The notes beneath the pieces were generated by a model. The model did not search any database and was not told where the DNA came from. It worked only from the letters and a program-made list of their open reading frames with translations. Of a DNA stretch of 64,000 nucleotides, positions 26,981-35,767 are shown piece after piece. The stretch's first letter is position 1. Every line of letters starts with the position of its first letter. A program made the position numbers and the translations under genes. This DNA comes from Streptomyces anulatus. Its GTDB lineage: Bacteria > Actinomycetota > Actinomycetes > Streptomycetales > Streptomycetaceae. The stretch lies in assembly GCF_000721175.1 (NCBI RefSeq), contig NZ_JOEZ01000018.1, positions 124,001 through 188,000 on the forward strand, in the 5' to 3' direction.

Positions 26981-27954
26981 GCCGAACCGAGGTGAATCAT
27001 CGCGCGCGGGTGGGCACCGCTCGCCTGCGACACCTGATCGCGGGTCTGCTCACCCTCGTGACAGCCGTGACCGCCACCGCCTGCACCACCGGCGAGGACC
27101 GGCCCAGCATCGTCGTCACGACCAACATCCTCGGCGACGTCACTCGCGAGATAGTCGGCGACGAGGCCGACGTCACCGTCCTGATGAAGCCCAACGCCGA
27201 CCCGCACTCCTTCGGTCTGTCGGCGGTGCAGGCCGCCGAGCTGGAACAGGCCGATCTGGTCGTCCACAACGGCCTGGGCCTGGAGGAGAACGTACTGCGG
27301 CACGTGGACGCCGCCCGAGAGTCCGGGGTCGCCACCTTCGCGGCCGGCGAGGCGGCCGGCCCGCTCACCTTCCACACCGCCGACGACGGCGGCCCCGAGG
27401 GCGAGGAAGGGCAGCCCGACCCGCACTTCTGGACAGACCCCGACCGGATGCACAAGGTCACCGGCCTGATGGCCGACCAGGTCATCGAGCACGTCGACAG
27501 CGTGGACCCCGGCACGATACGGGCCAACGCCGACCGCTACGCGAAGGGCCTCACGGACCTCACCACCTGGATGGAGAAGTCCTTCGACCGAGTTCCCGCG
27601 GACCAGCGGGCCCTGGTCACCAACCACCATGTCTTCGGCTACCTCGCCGACCGCTTCGGCTTCGAGGTGATCGGCGCGGTCATCCCCAGCGGCACCACGC
27701 TGGCCTCACCCAGCTCCTCGGACCTGCGCTCGCTCACCGAGGCGATGGAGGGAGCAGGCGTACGCACCGTCTTCGCCGACTCCTCCCAGCCCAAACGGCT
27801 CGCCGAGGTGCTGCGAACGGAAATGGGCGGCGGGGTTCGCGTCGTCGAACTCCACTCGGAGTCCCTGACCGCCAGGGGTGCGGGCGCCGACACCTACCTG
27901 CGGATGATGCGCGCCAACACCACCGCCATGGTCACCGGCCTGACCGGCGACTGA
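26977..27954 (+). CDS. aztC: zinc ABC transporter substrate-binding lipoprotein
   Basis: Cluster A-I (ZnuA-like) solute-binding protein of 325 residues with lipobox VTATAC (Cys36). Metal ligands expected for the family are visible: His77 in NADPHSFG, His150 in QPDPHFWTD, a His in VTNHHVFGYL and Asp in VFADSS. A short acidic/His loop (HTADDGGPEGEEG, around residue 133-145) stands where zinc-binding proteins of this group have their flexible His/Asp-rich loop. ATG overlaps the stop of the preceding lipoprotein gene by four bases. Confidence 0.93.
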   Translation: MSRTEVNHRARVGTARLRHLIAGLLTLVTAVTATACTTGEDRPSIVVTTNILGDVTREIVGDEADVTVLMKPNADPHSFGLSAVQAAELEQADLVVHNGLGLEENVLRHVDAARESGVATFAAGEAAGPLTFHTADDGGPEGEEGQPDPHFWTDPDRMHKVTGLMADQVIEHVDSVDPGTIRANADRYAKGLTDLTTWMEKSFDRVPADQRALVTNHHVFGYLADRFGFEVIGAVIPSGTTLASPSSSDLRSLTEAMEGAGVRTVFADSSQPKRLAEVLRTEMGGGVRVVELHSESLTARGAGADTYLRMMRANTTAMVTGLTGD

Positions 27955-28044
27955 CCCTCCGAGCCTCCCGGCACCCCCGCCCGTCGGGCGCCGGCTCGTC
28001 GTACCCCCATGCCGCCACCGCGCGGTGCAGAAAGGAACAGACCC

Positions 28045-29247
28045 ATGAACAAGTCGATACGCGGCAGAGCCCTCACGGGCACGGCACTGGCCCTGGCCAT
28101 CTCCACGGTCCTGACCGCCTGCGGCGGAGAGACCTCCACCTCCACCGACGCCAAGTCAGACGGAGCCGCGAGCGCCACGCCCGCGGTGGCGGTCGAGGAG
28201 CCGTTGGTCGCCACCTTCGACGGTGGCCTGTACATCCTCGACGGCGAGAGCCTGAAGCTCGCCAGGACCATCGACCTGCCCGGCTTCAACCGGGTCAACC
28301 CCGCAGGCGACGAGGACCACGTCGTCGTCTCCACCGACAGCGGATTCCGCGTCCTGGACGCCACCGACCAGGCCCTCACCGACATCGAGTACAAGGGTGC
28401 CAAGCCAGGCCACGTAGTCCGCCACGCCGCGAAGACCGTGCTCTTCACCGACGGTACCGGGGAGGTCAACGTCTTCGACCCCACCGCACTGAGCAGCGGC
28501 AGGAAGCCGGCAGGGCGTACCTACACCTCCGCCGAGCCGCACCACGGTGTCGCCATCGAACTGGCCGACGGCAAACTCGTGAGCACCCTGGGCACCGAGG
28601 AGAAGCGCACCGGCGCGCTGGTGCTGGACCGGCACAACAAGGAGATCGCGCGCAACGAGGACTGCCCCGGGGTCCACGGAGAGGCCGCGGCCAAGAACGA
28701 AGCCGTCGGCGTCGGCTGCGAGGACGGCATTCTGATCTACAAGGACGGCGAGTTCACCAAGATCGACTCCCCCGATGACTACGGCCGCATCGGCAACCAG
28801 TCCGGCAGTGACGCCTCGCCCGTTCTGCTGGGCGACTACAAGAGCGACCCCGAGGCCGAGCTGGAGCGACCCTCCCGCGTCTCCCTCATCGACACCGAGA
28901 AGAAGAAGCTGCGCCTGGTCGACCTGGGCACCAGCTACTCCTTCCGCTCGCTGGCCCGCGGCCCGCACGGCGAGGCCCTGGTCCTCGGTACCGACGGCGC
29001 CATCCACGTCATCGATCCGAACACCGGCAAGATCGAGAAGAAGATCCCCGCCGTGGGCGACTGGCAGGAGCCGCTGGACTGGCAGCAGGCCCGGCCCACC
29101 TTGTTCGTGCGCGGACACGTCGCGTACGTCTCCGAGCCCGGCAAGAAGGCGCTGCACGCCATCGACGTGGAAACGGGGAAGAAGATCACCTCCGTCACCC
29201 TGCCGAAGAGCACCAACGAGCTGTCGGGCGTCGTCGCCGGACACTGA
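28045..29247 (+). CDS. aztD: zinc metallochaperone AztD-like lipoprotein
   Basis: Protein of 400 residues with lipobox VLTAC (Cys26) and a seven-bladed-propeller-type repeat pattern (ATFDGGLYILDGESLKLART, VVSTDSGFRVLDATDQ, EVNVFDPTALSSG, AIHVIDPNTGKIEKK). In Paracoccus AztD is a periplasmic zinc chaperone that hands zinc to AztC; histidines in SAEPHHGVAIE and GVHGEAAA are candidate ligands. AAGGA lies eight bases before the ATG at 28045, 90 bp after aztC. A bidirectional hairpin follows. Confidence 0.85.
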   Translation: MNKSIRGRALTGTALALAISTVLTACGGETSTSTDAKSDGAASATPAVAVEEPLVATFDGGLYILDGESLKLARTIDLPGFNRVNPAGDEDHVVVSTDSGFRVLDATDQALTDIEYKGAKPGHVVRHAAKTVLFTDGTGEVNVFDPTALSSGRKPAGRTYTSAEPHHGVAIELADGKLVSTLGTEEKRTGALVLDRHNKEIARNEDCPGVHGEAAAKNEAVGVGCEDGILIYKDGEFTKIDSPDDYGRIGNQSGSDASPVLLGDYKSDPEAELERPSRVSLIDTEKKKLRLVDLGTSYSFRSLARGPHGEALVLGTDGAIHVIDPNTGKIEKKIPAVGDWQEPLDWQQARPTLFVRGHVAYVSEPGKKALHAIDVETGKKITSVTLPKSTNELSGVVAGH

Positions 29248-29257
29248 CCGCGCTTGC

Positions 29258-29296
29258 GCCCTCGCCGCCACGGCTTGATGCCACGGCGGCGAGGGC
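29258..29296. terminator. bidirectional hairpin between aztD and the LPMO gene
   Basis: 12-bp perfect stem (GCCCTCGCCGCC pairing with GGCGGCGAGGGC) with a 15-base loop that can pair further (GGC/GCC). It fills the 63-bp gap between two convergent genes and could end both transcripts. Confidence 0.72.
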
Positions 29297-29310
29297 ACAC
29301 GCCCCGTCGG

Positions 29311-30405
29311 CTACGTGGCGACGCAGCCGATCGAACCGACCGGGAAGTCGTTGCCGGTCGATGTCGCGGTGAACCCGAAGGTGACGCTGCCCTCCGGTGC
29401 GATGGTGCGGTTGTGGTCGAGGTTCCTGACCGTGAGCGTGCCGTCGGACTCCGTGGTCAGCGCTCCGTTCCACACGCTGCTGATCTCGGCGCCCACGCCG
29501 GGCTTCCACTGCACGGCCCAGCCCTCACGCGCCGTCGTGCCGTGGTTCATGACCTCCACGGAACCCTGGAAGCCACCGCTCCAGGAGTTGGTCACGCTGT
29601 AGACGGCCATGCATCCGGTGTGCGGGTCGGTGGGTGTCGGAGTCGGGGTCGGAGTGGGCGTGGGCGTGGGCGTGGGAGTGCCGCCCGAGCCGCGGATGCC
29701 GGTCACTTCGCCGTTGCCGCCGTCGAAGACGACGTCGGAGCACGAGAAGAAGTTCTCCTGGCTGTCCGAGCGCACCCACTGGATGAACATGACCGCGTCA
29801 CCCGAACGGCCCGAGGGCAGGTCCAGGTCCCAGTAGTAGTGGCCGCCGTCCGTGCCCGGCCCACCCGCCTGCGGCGGGTCGGAGACGGTCTCGATCAGTT
29901 CCAGGTCGTCCCAGCCCAGCTCGGTGCTGGGCGAGTAGCCGGGCTTGGACAGGTACACCCGGAAGGAGCCCGGGTGCGCCGCCCAGTTGCTGTGCTTGAC
30001 CTGGATCGTCTTCCCGGATGTCAGGTGCGTCCGGGGCCAGTCGGAGCGGGGGGCGTTGTAACCGGTGAAGTTGTACGGCGACCGGTCGCCGGCACTGCAC
30101 AGCTTTCCGTCCGGGACGTAACCCGCACCCCTTCCGCCCGCGTTGGAGTCGAGCACGGCGAACCAGTTGTACAGCGCGGTCGCGCCGCTCTCGTCGAGCG
30201 CGGCCTTGCACGCCGGGTTGGTCGGGTCCAGAGCGCCGGTGCCGGTCCTGGCGTCCAGCATGCAGAGGTAGGTACGCGATCCCGGTGTCATCGTGACGCC
30301 GTGCGCCTGCGCGTCGCCCTGGCCCATCAGTGTCAGGCCGATTCCGCCGAGCAGTGTCGCGAGCACCGCAGCCAGGAACGTGAACAGCTTGTTGCGTCGG
30401 GCCAT
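29311..30405 (-). CDS. secreted AA10 lytic polysaccharide monooxygenase with CBM2
   Basis: Copper enzyme of 364 residues that cleaves cellulose or chitin oxidatively. A Sec signal peptide ends DAQA, so the mature protein begins with His35 (HGVTMTPGSRTYLC), the first ligand of the copper histidine brace; the second is the His in SNWAAHPGSFRVYL. A (PT)n linker (about residues 240-260, seen as a GT-rich tract near 29635-29685) leads to a C-terminal CBM2 (CMAVYSVTNSWSGGFQG...SIGCVAT) with its terminal Cys pair. The CBM2 and the CebR box indicate cellulose as target. AGGAG lies five bases before the ATG at 30405. Confidence 0.93.
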   Translation of the reverse strand: MARRNKLFTFLAAVLATLLGGIGLTLMGQGDAQAHGVTMTPGSRTYLCMLDARTGTGALDPTNPACKAALDESGATALYNWFAVLDSNAGGRGAGYVPDGKLCSAGDRSPYNFTGYNAPRSDWPRTHLTSGKTIQVKHSNWAAHPGSFRVYLSKPGYSPSTELGWDDLELIETVSDPPQAGGPGTDGGHYYWDLDLPSGRSGDAVMFIQWVRSDSQENFFSCSDVVFDGGNGEVTGIRGSGGTPTPTPTPTPTPTPTPTDPHTGCMAVYSVTNSWSGGFQGSVEVMNHGTTAREGWAVQWKPGVGAEISSVWNGALTTESDGTLTVRNLDHNRTIAPEGSVTFGFTATSTGNDFPVGSIGCVAT

Positions 30406-30755
30406 GAGGTCTCCTGTGCCTGTGTGGGGATGGTCTTCCGGTTGCGCTTCTTCTCCTGCGGCCACCATCGGGCGAGGAGTCTGGGGGGCACCTGGGGCAG
30501 GGGGCGCTGTGCCGGGCGAGCGCGGTGGCGAGGCAGGTGGGAAGGCCGTGGCCGGTGCGCGGCCGTAGTCGTCGGTTCCGCACGGGCGGGTTCCGACGTC
30601 CACCGGGCTTCGTCGGGCCGACGCCGACCGGAGTGCTGAGCAGGCTGCGCGTGGTACCGGGGGAGTGCGGTGACGGTGACGCTCGCATGCGGGGCCTCTC
30701 CGGGAGGGATGACCGGATGGGGCGATCACGGAATCGGAAGCCCCGGCCAAGCATC

Positions 30756-30769
30756 TGGGAGCGCTCCCA
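30756..30769. promoter_or_regulatory. CebR operator at the LPMO promoter
   Basis: Perfect palindrome TGGGAGCGCTCCCA, the known CebR/CelR site of actinomycetes, relieved by cello-oligosaccharides. It lies 17 bases downstream of the -10 element (30786-30791), so a bound repressor would block early elongation. Confidence 0.93.
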
Positions 30770-30785
30770 CCCGTTGGTACCTGAA

Positions 30786-30815
30786 ACTGTAAGAGCGTTG
30801 CTATGTCCCTGACAA
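30786..30815 (-). promoter_or_regulatory. promoter of the LPMO gene
   Basis: On the minus strand TTGTCA (30815-30810), 18-bp spacer, TACAGT (30791-30786), a good HrdB-type promoter. Expected start near 30779, then the CebR box. The start codon is at 30405, so the leader would be about 375 bases. Confidence 0.55.
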
Positions 30816-31088
30816 CCCATGGTGGGGGAAGTGTCGAGCGGATCGATGAATGCGGAGGCCGGGGCTGGGCGGCCGTCGCGTTCCGGCGAGTCGCGGTCCG
30901 GGCGGCCCGGTGCGCGCCGGGGGGCAGGAGGGTCGGGGTGGCCGCCGGCCCGCCCGGCTGACCGGCCGGACGGCCTGACGAGGTGGCGGAGAACGTATGG
31001 TCGAGTCCGGTCGGGCCGAAGTCGCGTGGCGTCCTCGGCCCGGACGGTCGTCTCCCACGAGGCAAAGCGGCGAATCCTGTCCAACCGC

Positions 31089-31117
31089 TTGACTGCGCGT
31101 CTCGCGACCCCGACTTT
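31089..31117 (+). promoter_or_regulatory. promoter of the GH9 cellulase gene
   Basis: TTGACT (31089-31094), 17-bp spacer, GACTTT (31112-31117). The last base of the -10 element is the first base of the CebR box. The leader to the GTG at 31220 would be about 95 bases. Confidence 0.55.
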
Positions 31118-31130
31118 GGGAGCGCTCCCA
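31117..31130. promoter_or_regulatory. CebR operator at the GH9 promoter
   Basis: A second perfect TGGGAGCGCTCCCA, directly over the predicted transcription start of the cellulase gene. Confidence 0.93.
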
Positions 31131-31219
31131 CTTCGTCCCGGCGCTCCACCGTGCGCAATGCCGATGCCTCCGGCCCTGTGCGCCTCATGTGACCTTCCCC
31201 CTCCCGTAAGGACTTCGAT

Positions 31220-33886
31220 GTGCCGCTGCATCAGCCACAAGCTCCCCGCCCGTCCCGTACGTTCCGCCGACAGGACCGCTCCCGACGCGTCCGCGTGTTA
31301 GTGGGCGTCGCAGCCATCGCCGGGCTGCTGGCCGGCGCGCTTGCCGCACCCGCCGGTGCGGCCCAGCCCCTCGATGACGCCCACGAGGTCATCGCCAACG
31401 GGGACTTCTCCGCGGGCACCGCCCCCTGGTGGTCGACGGCCAACAGCCCCGTCGCCGTCTCGGACGGACGCCTCTGTGCCGACGTCCCCGCGGGCACGGC
31501 CAACGCGTGGGACGCCATCGTCGGGCAGAACGGGCTGGCCCTCACCGCAGGCGAGGGGTACACCCTGAGTTACACGGCGACATCCACCGTGCCGGTCACC
31601 ATCCGCACCAACGTCCAGATGTCGACCGATCCCTGGACCACGGAACTCACCACCGCGCAGCCGGTCGGGGCGAACGCCGAACGCGTCACAGAGACCTTCA
31701 CGGCCGGAGCCGACCACGACGCGGCCCAGCTGGTCTTCCAGATCGGGGGCGGCGCCGAGCCCCTCACCTTCTGCATCGACGACGTATCCCTGCGCGGCGG
31801 GACCGCGCCGCCGCCCTACGAACCGGACACCGGGTCCCCGGTCCGGGTCAACCAGGTCGGCTACCTCACCCACGGCCCCAAGGCCGGCACGGTCGTCACC
31901 GGCGGTACCGACCCGCTGTCCTGGACCCTCGACTCCGCAGCCGGGACACGCGTGGCCGCCGGCACCACCACTCCGGCAGGCGTGGACACCGCCTCGCGGC
32001 AACACGTTCACACCTTCGACTTCAGCGCGGTGACCACCCCGGGCGAGGGGTACACCGTCACGGTCGCGGGGGAGAAGAGCGAGCCGTTCGCCATCGGCGA
32101 CGACCTCTACGCGTCCCTGCGCACCGACGCGCTCGCGTACTTCTACCACAACCGCAGCGGCATCGAGATCGACGCGGACATCGTGGGCGAGCAGTACGCG
32201 CGGCCGGCCGGCCATCTCGGCGTGAGCCCCAACCAGGGCGACAACGACGTGCCCTGCCGGCCGGGCGAGTGCGACTACCGTCTCGACGCGGCGGGGGGCT
32301 GGTACGACGCCGGCGACCACGGCAAGTACGTGGTCAACGGCGGTATATCGGTGGCCCAGTTGATGTCCACGTTCGAGAGGACCCTGTACGAGGAGACCGC
32401 CGACGGCGGGCCGCTCGGTGACGGCGCGCTCCGGTTGCCCGAGCACGGGAACGCCACCCCTGACATCCTCGACGAGGCGCGCTGGGAGCTGGAGTTCCTC
32501 ATGCGGATGCAGGTGCCCGCAGGGGAGCCGCTCGCCGGTATGGCCCACCACAAGCTGCACGACAGGGCGTGGACCGGACTGCCGCTCCGGCCGGACCGTG
32601 ACCCCCAGCCCCGGGAACTGCATCCGCCGACCACGGCGGCCACCCTCAACCTGGCGGCCACCGCCGCCCAGTGCGCCCGCCTCTTCCAGGTCTACGACGC
32701 GGACTTCGCCGCGCAGTGCCGGTCGGCCGCGCGGTCCGCGTGGACGGCGGCCAAGGCCCACCCGGACATCCTCGCCGATCCGCAGGACGCCACGGGCGGC
32801 GGCGCCTACAGCGACGACGACGTGCGGGACGAGTTCTACTGGGCGGCGGCGGAACTCCTCCTCACCACCGGCGAGGACAGCTACCGCCAGGAAGTCCTCC
32901 GCTCCCCGCTGCACGGTGACACCGACGCGGTCTTCCCGCGAGGCGGCATGTCCTGGGGCTCGGTCGCCGGGCTCGGCGCCCTGAACCTCGCGAGTGTGCC
33001 GGGCAAGCTGTCCGCCGACCAGCTCGCCACGGTGCGCGGCATGGTGACCGAAGCCGCCGACGGATACGCGGCCGACTCTGCCCGCGCCGCGTACGGCCTC
33101 CCGTACGCCCCCGACGACGGGCACTACGTATGGGGCTCGAACAGCCAGGTCGCCAACAACATGGTCGTCCTGGGCTCCGCGCACGACCTGACCGGCAGGA
33201 CCGTCTACCGTGACGCCGTACTGCGCGGACTCGACTACCTGCTGGGCCGCAACGCGCTGAACCAGTCCTATGTCACCGGGTACGGTGAGCGGGACTCGCG
33301 CAACCAGCACCACCGGTTCTGGGCCGACCAGCTCGACCCGGCCCTGCCGAATCCCGCTCCGGGTTCCCTGGCCGGCGGTCCGAACGCGTCCATCGAGGAC
33401 CCGGTCGCGCAGGAGAAACTGAAGGGCTGCGCACCGGCGATGTGCTACATCGACGACATCGAGTCCTGGGCCACGAACGAGATCACCATCAACTGGAACG
33501 CCCCGCTCGCGTGGGTCGCGTCCTACGTGGACGATCTGGGCGGCGGGGAGCCCGTGAAGGCCCGGTGCGAGGTGACCTACACCTCGCAGCGCTGGAGCGA
33601 CGGCTTCTCCACCCACGTCGCGCTGAAGAACACCGGCGACCGCCCCGTCCAGCCCTGGCGGCTCGACTGGACGTTCGCCGACCGGCAGCAGGTGACCGAC
33701 ACCTGGGGCGCGGACATCGGGCAGGCCGGCCCCCGGGTGACCGCCGACGCCCTGAGCTGGAACGCCGCTCTCGCGCCCGGCGCCACCGTGCGGTTCGGCT
33801 TCAACGGCCGTCCCACCGGCCTCGTGGACGACCCCCGGGTCTTCAGGCTGAACGGCGAGGTCTGCGGGACCGCATCACGACGATGA
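31220..33886 (+). CDS. secreted GH9 endoglucanase (CBM4-Ig-GH9-CBM2)
   Basis: Multidomain cellulase of 888 residues. Signal peptide (core VLVGVAAIAGLLAGALAAPAGA); CBM4-type jelly roll about 55-195 (VIANGDFSAGTAPWW ... FCIDDVSLRGG); N-terminal Ig-like domain about 208-290 (VRVNQVGYLTHGPKA); GH9 catalytic domain about 295-775 with GGWYDAGDHGKYV holding the catalytic Asp pair, RNQHHRFWA, and DDIESWATNEITINWNAPL with the general-acid Glu; C-terminal CBM2 about 780-888 (CEVTYTSQRWSDGF ... EVCGTASRR). It hydrolyses cellulose outside the cell together with the divergent LPMO. GTG start with AAGGA seven bases upstream. Confidence 0.95.
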   Translation: MPLHQPQAPRPSRTFRRQDRSRRVRVLVGVAAIAGLLAGALAAPAGAAQPLDDAHEVIANGDFSAGTAPWWSTANSPVAVSDGRLCADVPAGTANAWDAIVGQNGLALTAGEGYTLSYTATSTVPVTIRTNVQMSTDPWTTELTTAQPVGANAERVTETFTAGADHDAAQLVFQIGGGAEPLTFCIDDVSLRGGTAPPPYEPDTGSPVRVNQVGYLTHGPKAGTVVTGGTDPLSWTLDSAAGTRVAAGTTTPAGVDTASRQHVHTFDFSAVTTPGEGYTVTVAGEKSEPFAIGDDLYASLRTDALAYFYHNRSGIEIDADIVGEQYARPAGHLGVSPNQGDNDVPCRPGECDYRLDAAGGWYDAGDHGKYVVNGGISVAQLMSTFERTLYEETADGGPLGDGALRLPEHGNATPDILDEARWELEFLMRMQVPAGEPLAGMAHHKLHDRAWTGLPLRPDRDPQPRELHPPTTAATLNLAATAAQCARLFQVYDADFAAQCRSAARSAWTAAKAHPDILADPQDATGGGAYSDDDVRDEFYWAAAELLLTTGEDSYRQEVLRSPLHGDTDAVFPRGGMSWGSVAGLGALNLASVPGKLSADQLATVRGMVTEAADGYAADSARAAYGLPYAPDDGHYVWGSNSQVANNMVVLGSAHDLTGRTVYRDAVLRGLDYLLGRNALNQSYVTGYGERDSRNQHHRFWADQLDPALPNPAPGSLAGGPNASIEDPVAQEKLKGCAPAMCYIDDIESWATNEITINWNAPLAWVASYVDDLGGGEPVKARCEVTYTSQRWSDGFSTHVALKNTGDRPVQPWRLDWTFADRQQVTDTWGADIGQAGPRVTADALSWNAALAPGATVRFGFNGRPTGLVDDPRVFRLNGEVCGTASRR

Positions 33887-34045
33887 GCGGCCGGCCCGTC
33901 CTGCTGCGTACGAGGGGCGTCTCCCGGTTCGGTGATCCTCGCTACGTCGACACAGGCGATCGGAGTCCGACGGTGTGGAACGTGTGGCGAGCAGCTCTTC
34001 CTCTGCGAGGGGTCTTTCCGGGAGCAGTAAAAGGCCGCTGATGTT

Positions 34046-34060
34046 GTTGACGTCGTCAAC
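34046..34060. promoter_or_regulatory. palindromic site upstream of the methylase-like gene
   Basis: Perfect 15-bp palindrome GTTGACGTCGTCAAC, 12 bp upstream of the -35 element of the following gene. Typical of a dimeric regulator site; the regulator is not known. The product of the gene itself carries an N-terminal helix-turn-helix and could bind here. Confidence 0.5.
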
Positions 34061-34071
34061 GAATGTCCGCG

Positions 34072-34100
34072 TTGATAGTGGAGGTCGCCCTGTGTACGGT
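34072..34100 (+). promoter_or_regulatory. promoter giving a leaderless message
   Basis: TTGATA (34072-34077), 17-bp spacer, TACGGT (34095-34100). Transcription should begin at or next to the ATG at 34108, so the message would be leaderless; this decides the start codon. Confidence 0.7.
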
Positions 34101-34107
34101 TGCTCGT

Positions 34108-35760
34108 ATGACGGACACCCCCGCCCGACAGGCCACCCCGCTGGTCACCGGGTCCGAGATCGCCAGGCTGGCGGGCGTCACCCGCGCCGCCGTCTCGAAT
34201 TGGCGGCGACGTTACGACGACTTCCCCACGCCGTCCGGCGGTGGTGTCAACAGTCCGCTGTTCGACCTGGCCGAGGTGCGGGCCTGGCTGGACAGGCAGC
34301 GTAAGGGGCAGGAAGTCTCCGCGGAGGTACAGCTGTGGCAGGTGCTGCGCGGAGCGTACGGCGACGACATGCTCGGCGGGCTCGTGGATGTCGCCCGTCT
34401 CCTCGACGAGGGAGTGGCACGTGAGGAGCTTCCGGCGGATGTCGTCCGCCTCGCGCGGGAACTGGCCGAGAGCTGTGGCGCGGCAGAGGCGGTGAGCGTC
34501 CTCGCGGAGCGCTTCACCGAATCCGTACGCCGGGCAGGGTCGGACCAGATCACCGCACCGCGCGTCATCCGTGCCGTACGCCACTTCGCCGGTGAGGTGG
34601 CACCCGGCACGACCCTCTTCGACCCGGCCTGCGGTATCGGCTCCCTCCTGCTCGCCATCGGCCCCGAGCAAGGCGCCAGGCGCTGCGGGCAGGAGTCCGA
34701 CGCTCGCAGGGCCGTGTTCGCGCAACTGAGGGCCGGCCTCACCGGGCGCACCGGGGTCGGCATCGTCACGGGGGACTCCCTGCGGAACGACCGGTGGGCG
34801 GACCTCAGGGCCGACCTGGTCGTCTGTGATCCCCCGGTCGGTGAACCCGACTGGGGGCGCGAGGGCCTGTTGCTCGACCCGCGCTGGGAGTTCGGCACAC
34901 CGTCTCGTGCCGAAGGCGAACTCGCCTGGCTGCAGCACGCCTACGCGCATACCGCGCCCGGTGGTCGTGTCCTCATGGTCCTGCCCGCCTCGGTCGCCTA
35001 CCGCAAGGCAGGCCGCCGTATCCGCGCCGAGCTCGTACGACGGGGCGTCCTCACCCAGGTCACCGCCCTTCCGTCCGGCACGGCGGCCTCGCATGCGCTT
35101 CCGGTCCACCTCTGGCAGTTGCGTCGCCCGCGGACCCTGGGAGATGCCGCCACCCGTGTCCGCATGGTCGATCTGACGGCGGGCGATCCGGACGGCTCAC
35201 TGGAACCGGCTGCCGAGCAGACGGCTGACGTTCCCCTGGTCGATCTGCTGGACGACGCCGTGGACCTCACGCCCGGCCGCCACGTCGAGGATTCCCATCG
35301 CGACTACGCGGTGGAATACCGGACCTTGCGACGGGAGCTGACCGAGCAGGCGAGGCTGCTGGCGGAGTTGCTGCCGGCGTTGGTCGCGGGCGACGGCCCC
35401 GGCCTTCCGGACGGACCTACCGTCAGCGTGGCTGACCTCGCGCGCGCGGGGCTCGTCGAGTACGGCGATCGGGAACCGGTCTCGATCAGCGACCAACTCG
35501 ACACCGACTACCTTCAGGGCTTTCTGCGCAGCGCGGCCAACACGCGGCGCTCCACGAGCAGCAGCGGCACCTTCCGCCTCGACGGCAAGGGCGCCCGCAT
35601 CCCGCAGATGGACATCACCGGGCAACGGCGGTACGGGGCGGCCTTCCGCGCGCTTCAGGAGTTCGAGGAGCGAGCGCGCAGAGTGGTGGAGCTGAGCCGG
35701 GACGCGGCGACCCTGGCAAGGGACGGGCTCGGCAACGGCGCGCTCGCCCCGGACAGCTGA
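34108..35760 (+). CDS. HTH-containing N6-DNA-methylase-like protein
   Basis: Protein of 550 residues. Residues about 12-65 form a helix-turn-helix (GSEIARLAGVTRAAVSNWRRRY). A HsdM-like adenine methylase domain follows: ITAPRVIRAVRHFAGE and motif I FDPACGIGSLL near residue 175. The catalytic motif IV, usually NPPF/Y, reads C-D-P-P-V-G here, with Asp for Asn and Val for the aromatic. A C-terminal part with a coiled-coil segment (RTLRRELTEQARLLAELL) and a VSVADLARAGLVEYG region resembles the edge of a type I specificity domain. Methylation activity is doubtful; it may act as a DNA-binding regulator or modified-site reader. No HsdR or HsdS gene is adjacent. Confidence 0.8.
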   Translation: MTDTPARQATPLVTGSEIARLAGVTRAAVSNWRRRYDDFPTPSGGGVNSPLFDLAEVRAWLDRQRKGQEVSAEVQLWQVLRGAYGDDMLGGLVDVARLLDEGVAREELPADVVRLARELAESCGAAEAVSVLAERFTESVRRAGSDQITAPRVIRAVRHFAGEVAPGTTLFDPACGIGSLLLAIGPEQGARRCGQESDARRAVFAQLRAGLTGRTGVGIVTGDSLRNDRWADLRADLVVCDPPVGEPDWGREGLLLDPRWEFGTPSRAEGELAWLQHAYAHTAPGGRVLMVLPASVAYRKAGRRIRAELVRRGVLTQVTALPSGTAASHALPVHLWQLRRPRTLGDAATRVRMVDLTAGDPDGSLEPAAEQTADVPLVDLLDDAVDLTPGRHVEDSHRDYAVEYRTLRRELTEQARLLAELLPALVAGDGPGLPDGPTVSVADLARAGLVEYGDREPVSISDQLDTDYLQGFLRSAANTRRSTSSSGTFRLDGKGARIPQMDITGQRRYGAAFRALQEFEERARRVVELSRDAATLARDGLGNGALAPDS

Positions 35761-35767
35761 CGGCGCG

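Larger units (their letters stand above)
30406..31219. other. 814-bp divergent regulatory region of the cellulose genes
   Basis: No gene is recognised. It contains two promoter-plus-CebR-box arrangements, listed separately. The LPMO promoter is about 375 bases from its start codon, leaving a long leader (about 30406-30780) that reads open in several frames but shows no protein family and no riboswitch I could recognise. Confidence 0.6.

Noticed and set aside
30406..30780. Riboswitch in the LPMO leader
   Set aside because: No cobalamin, TPP, c-di-AMP (ydaO) or other recognisable conserved core could be found by eye.
34108..35760. A complete type I restriction system at the methylase-like gene
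   Set aside because: No HsdR or HsdS nearby and the catalytic NPPF motif is changed.
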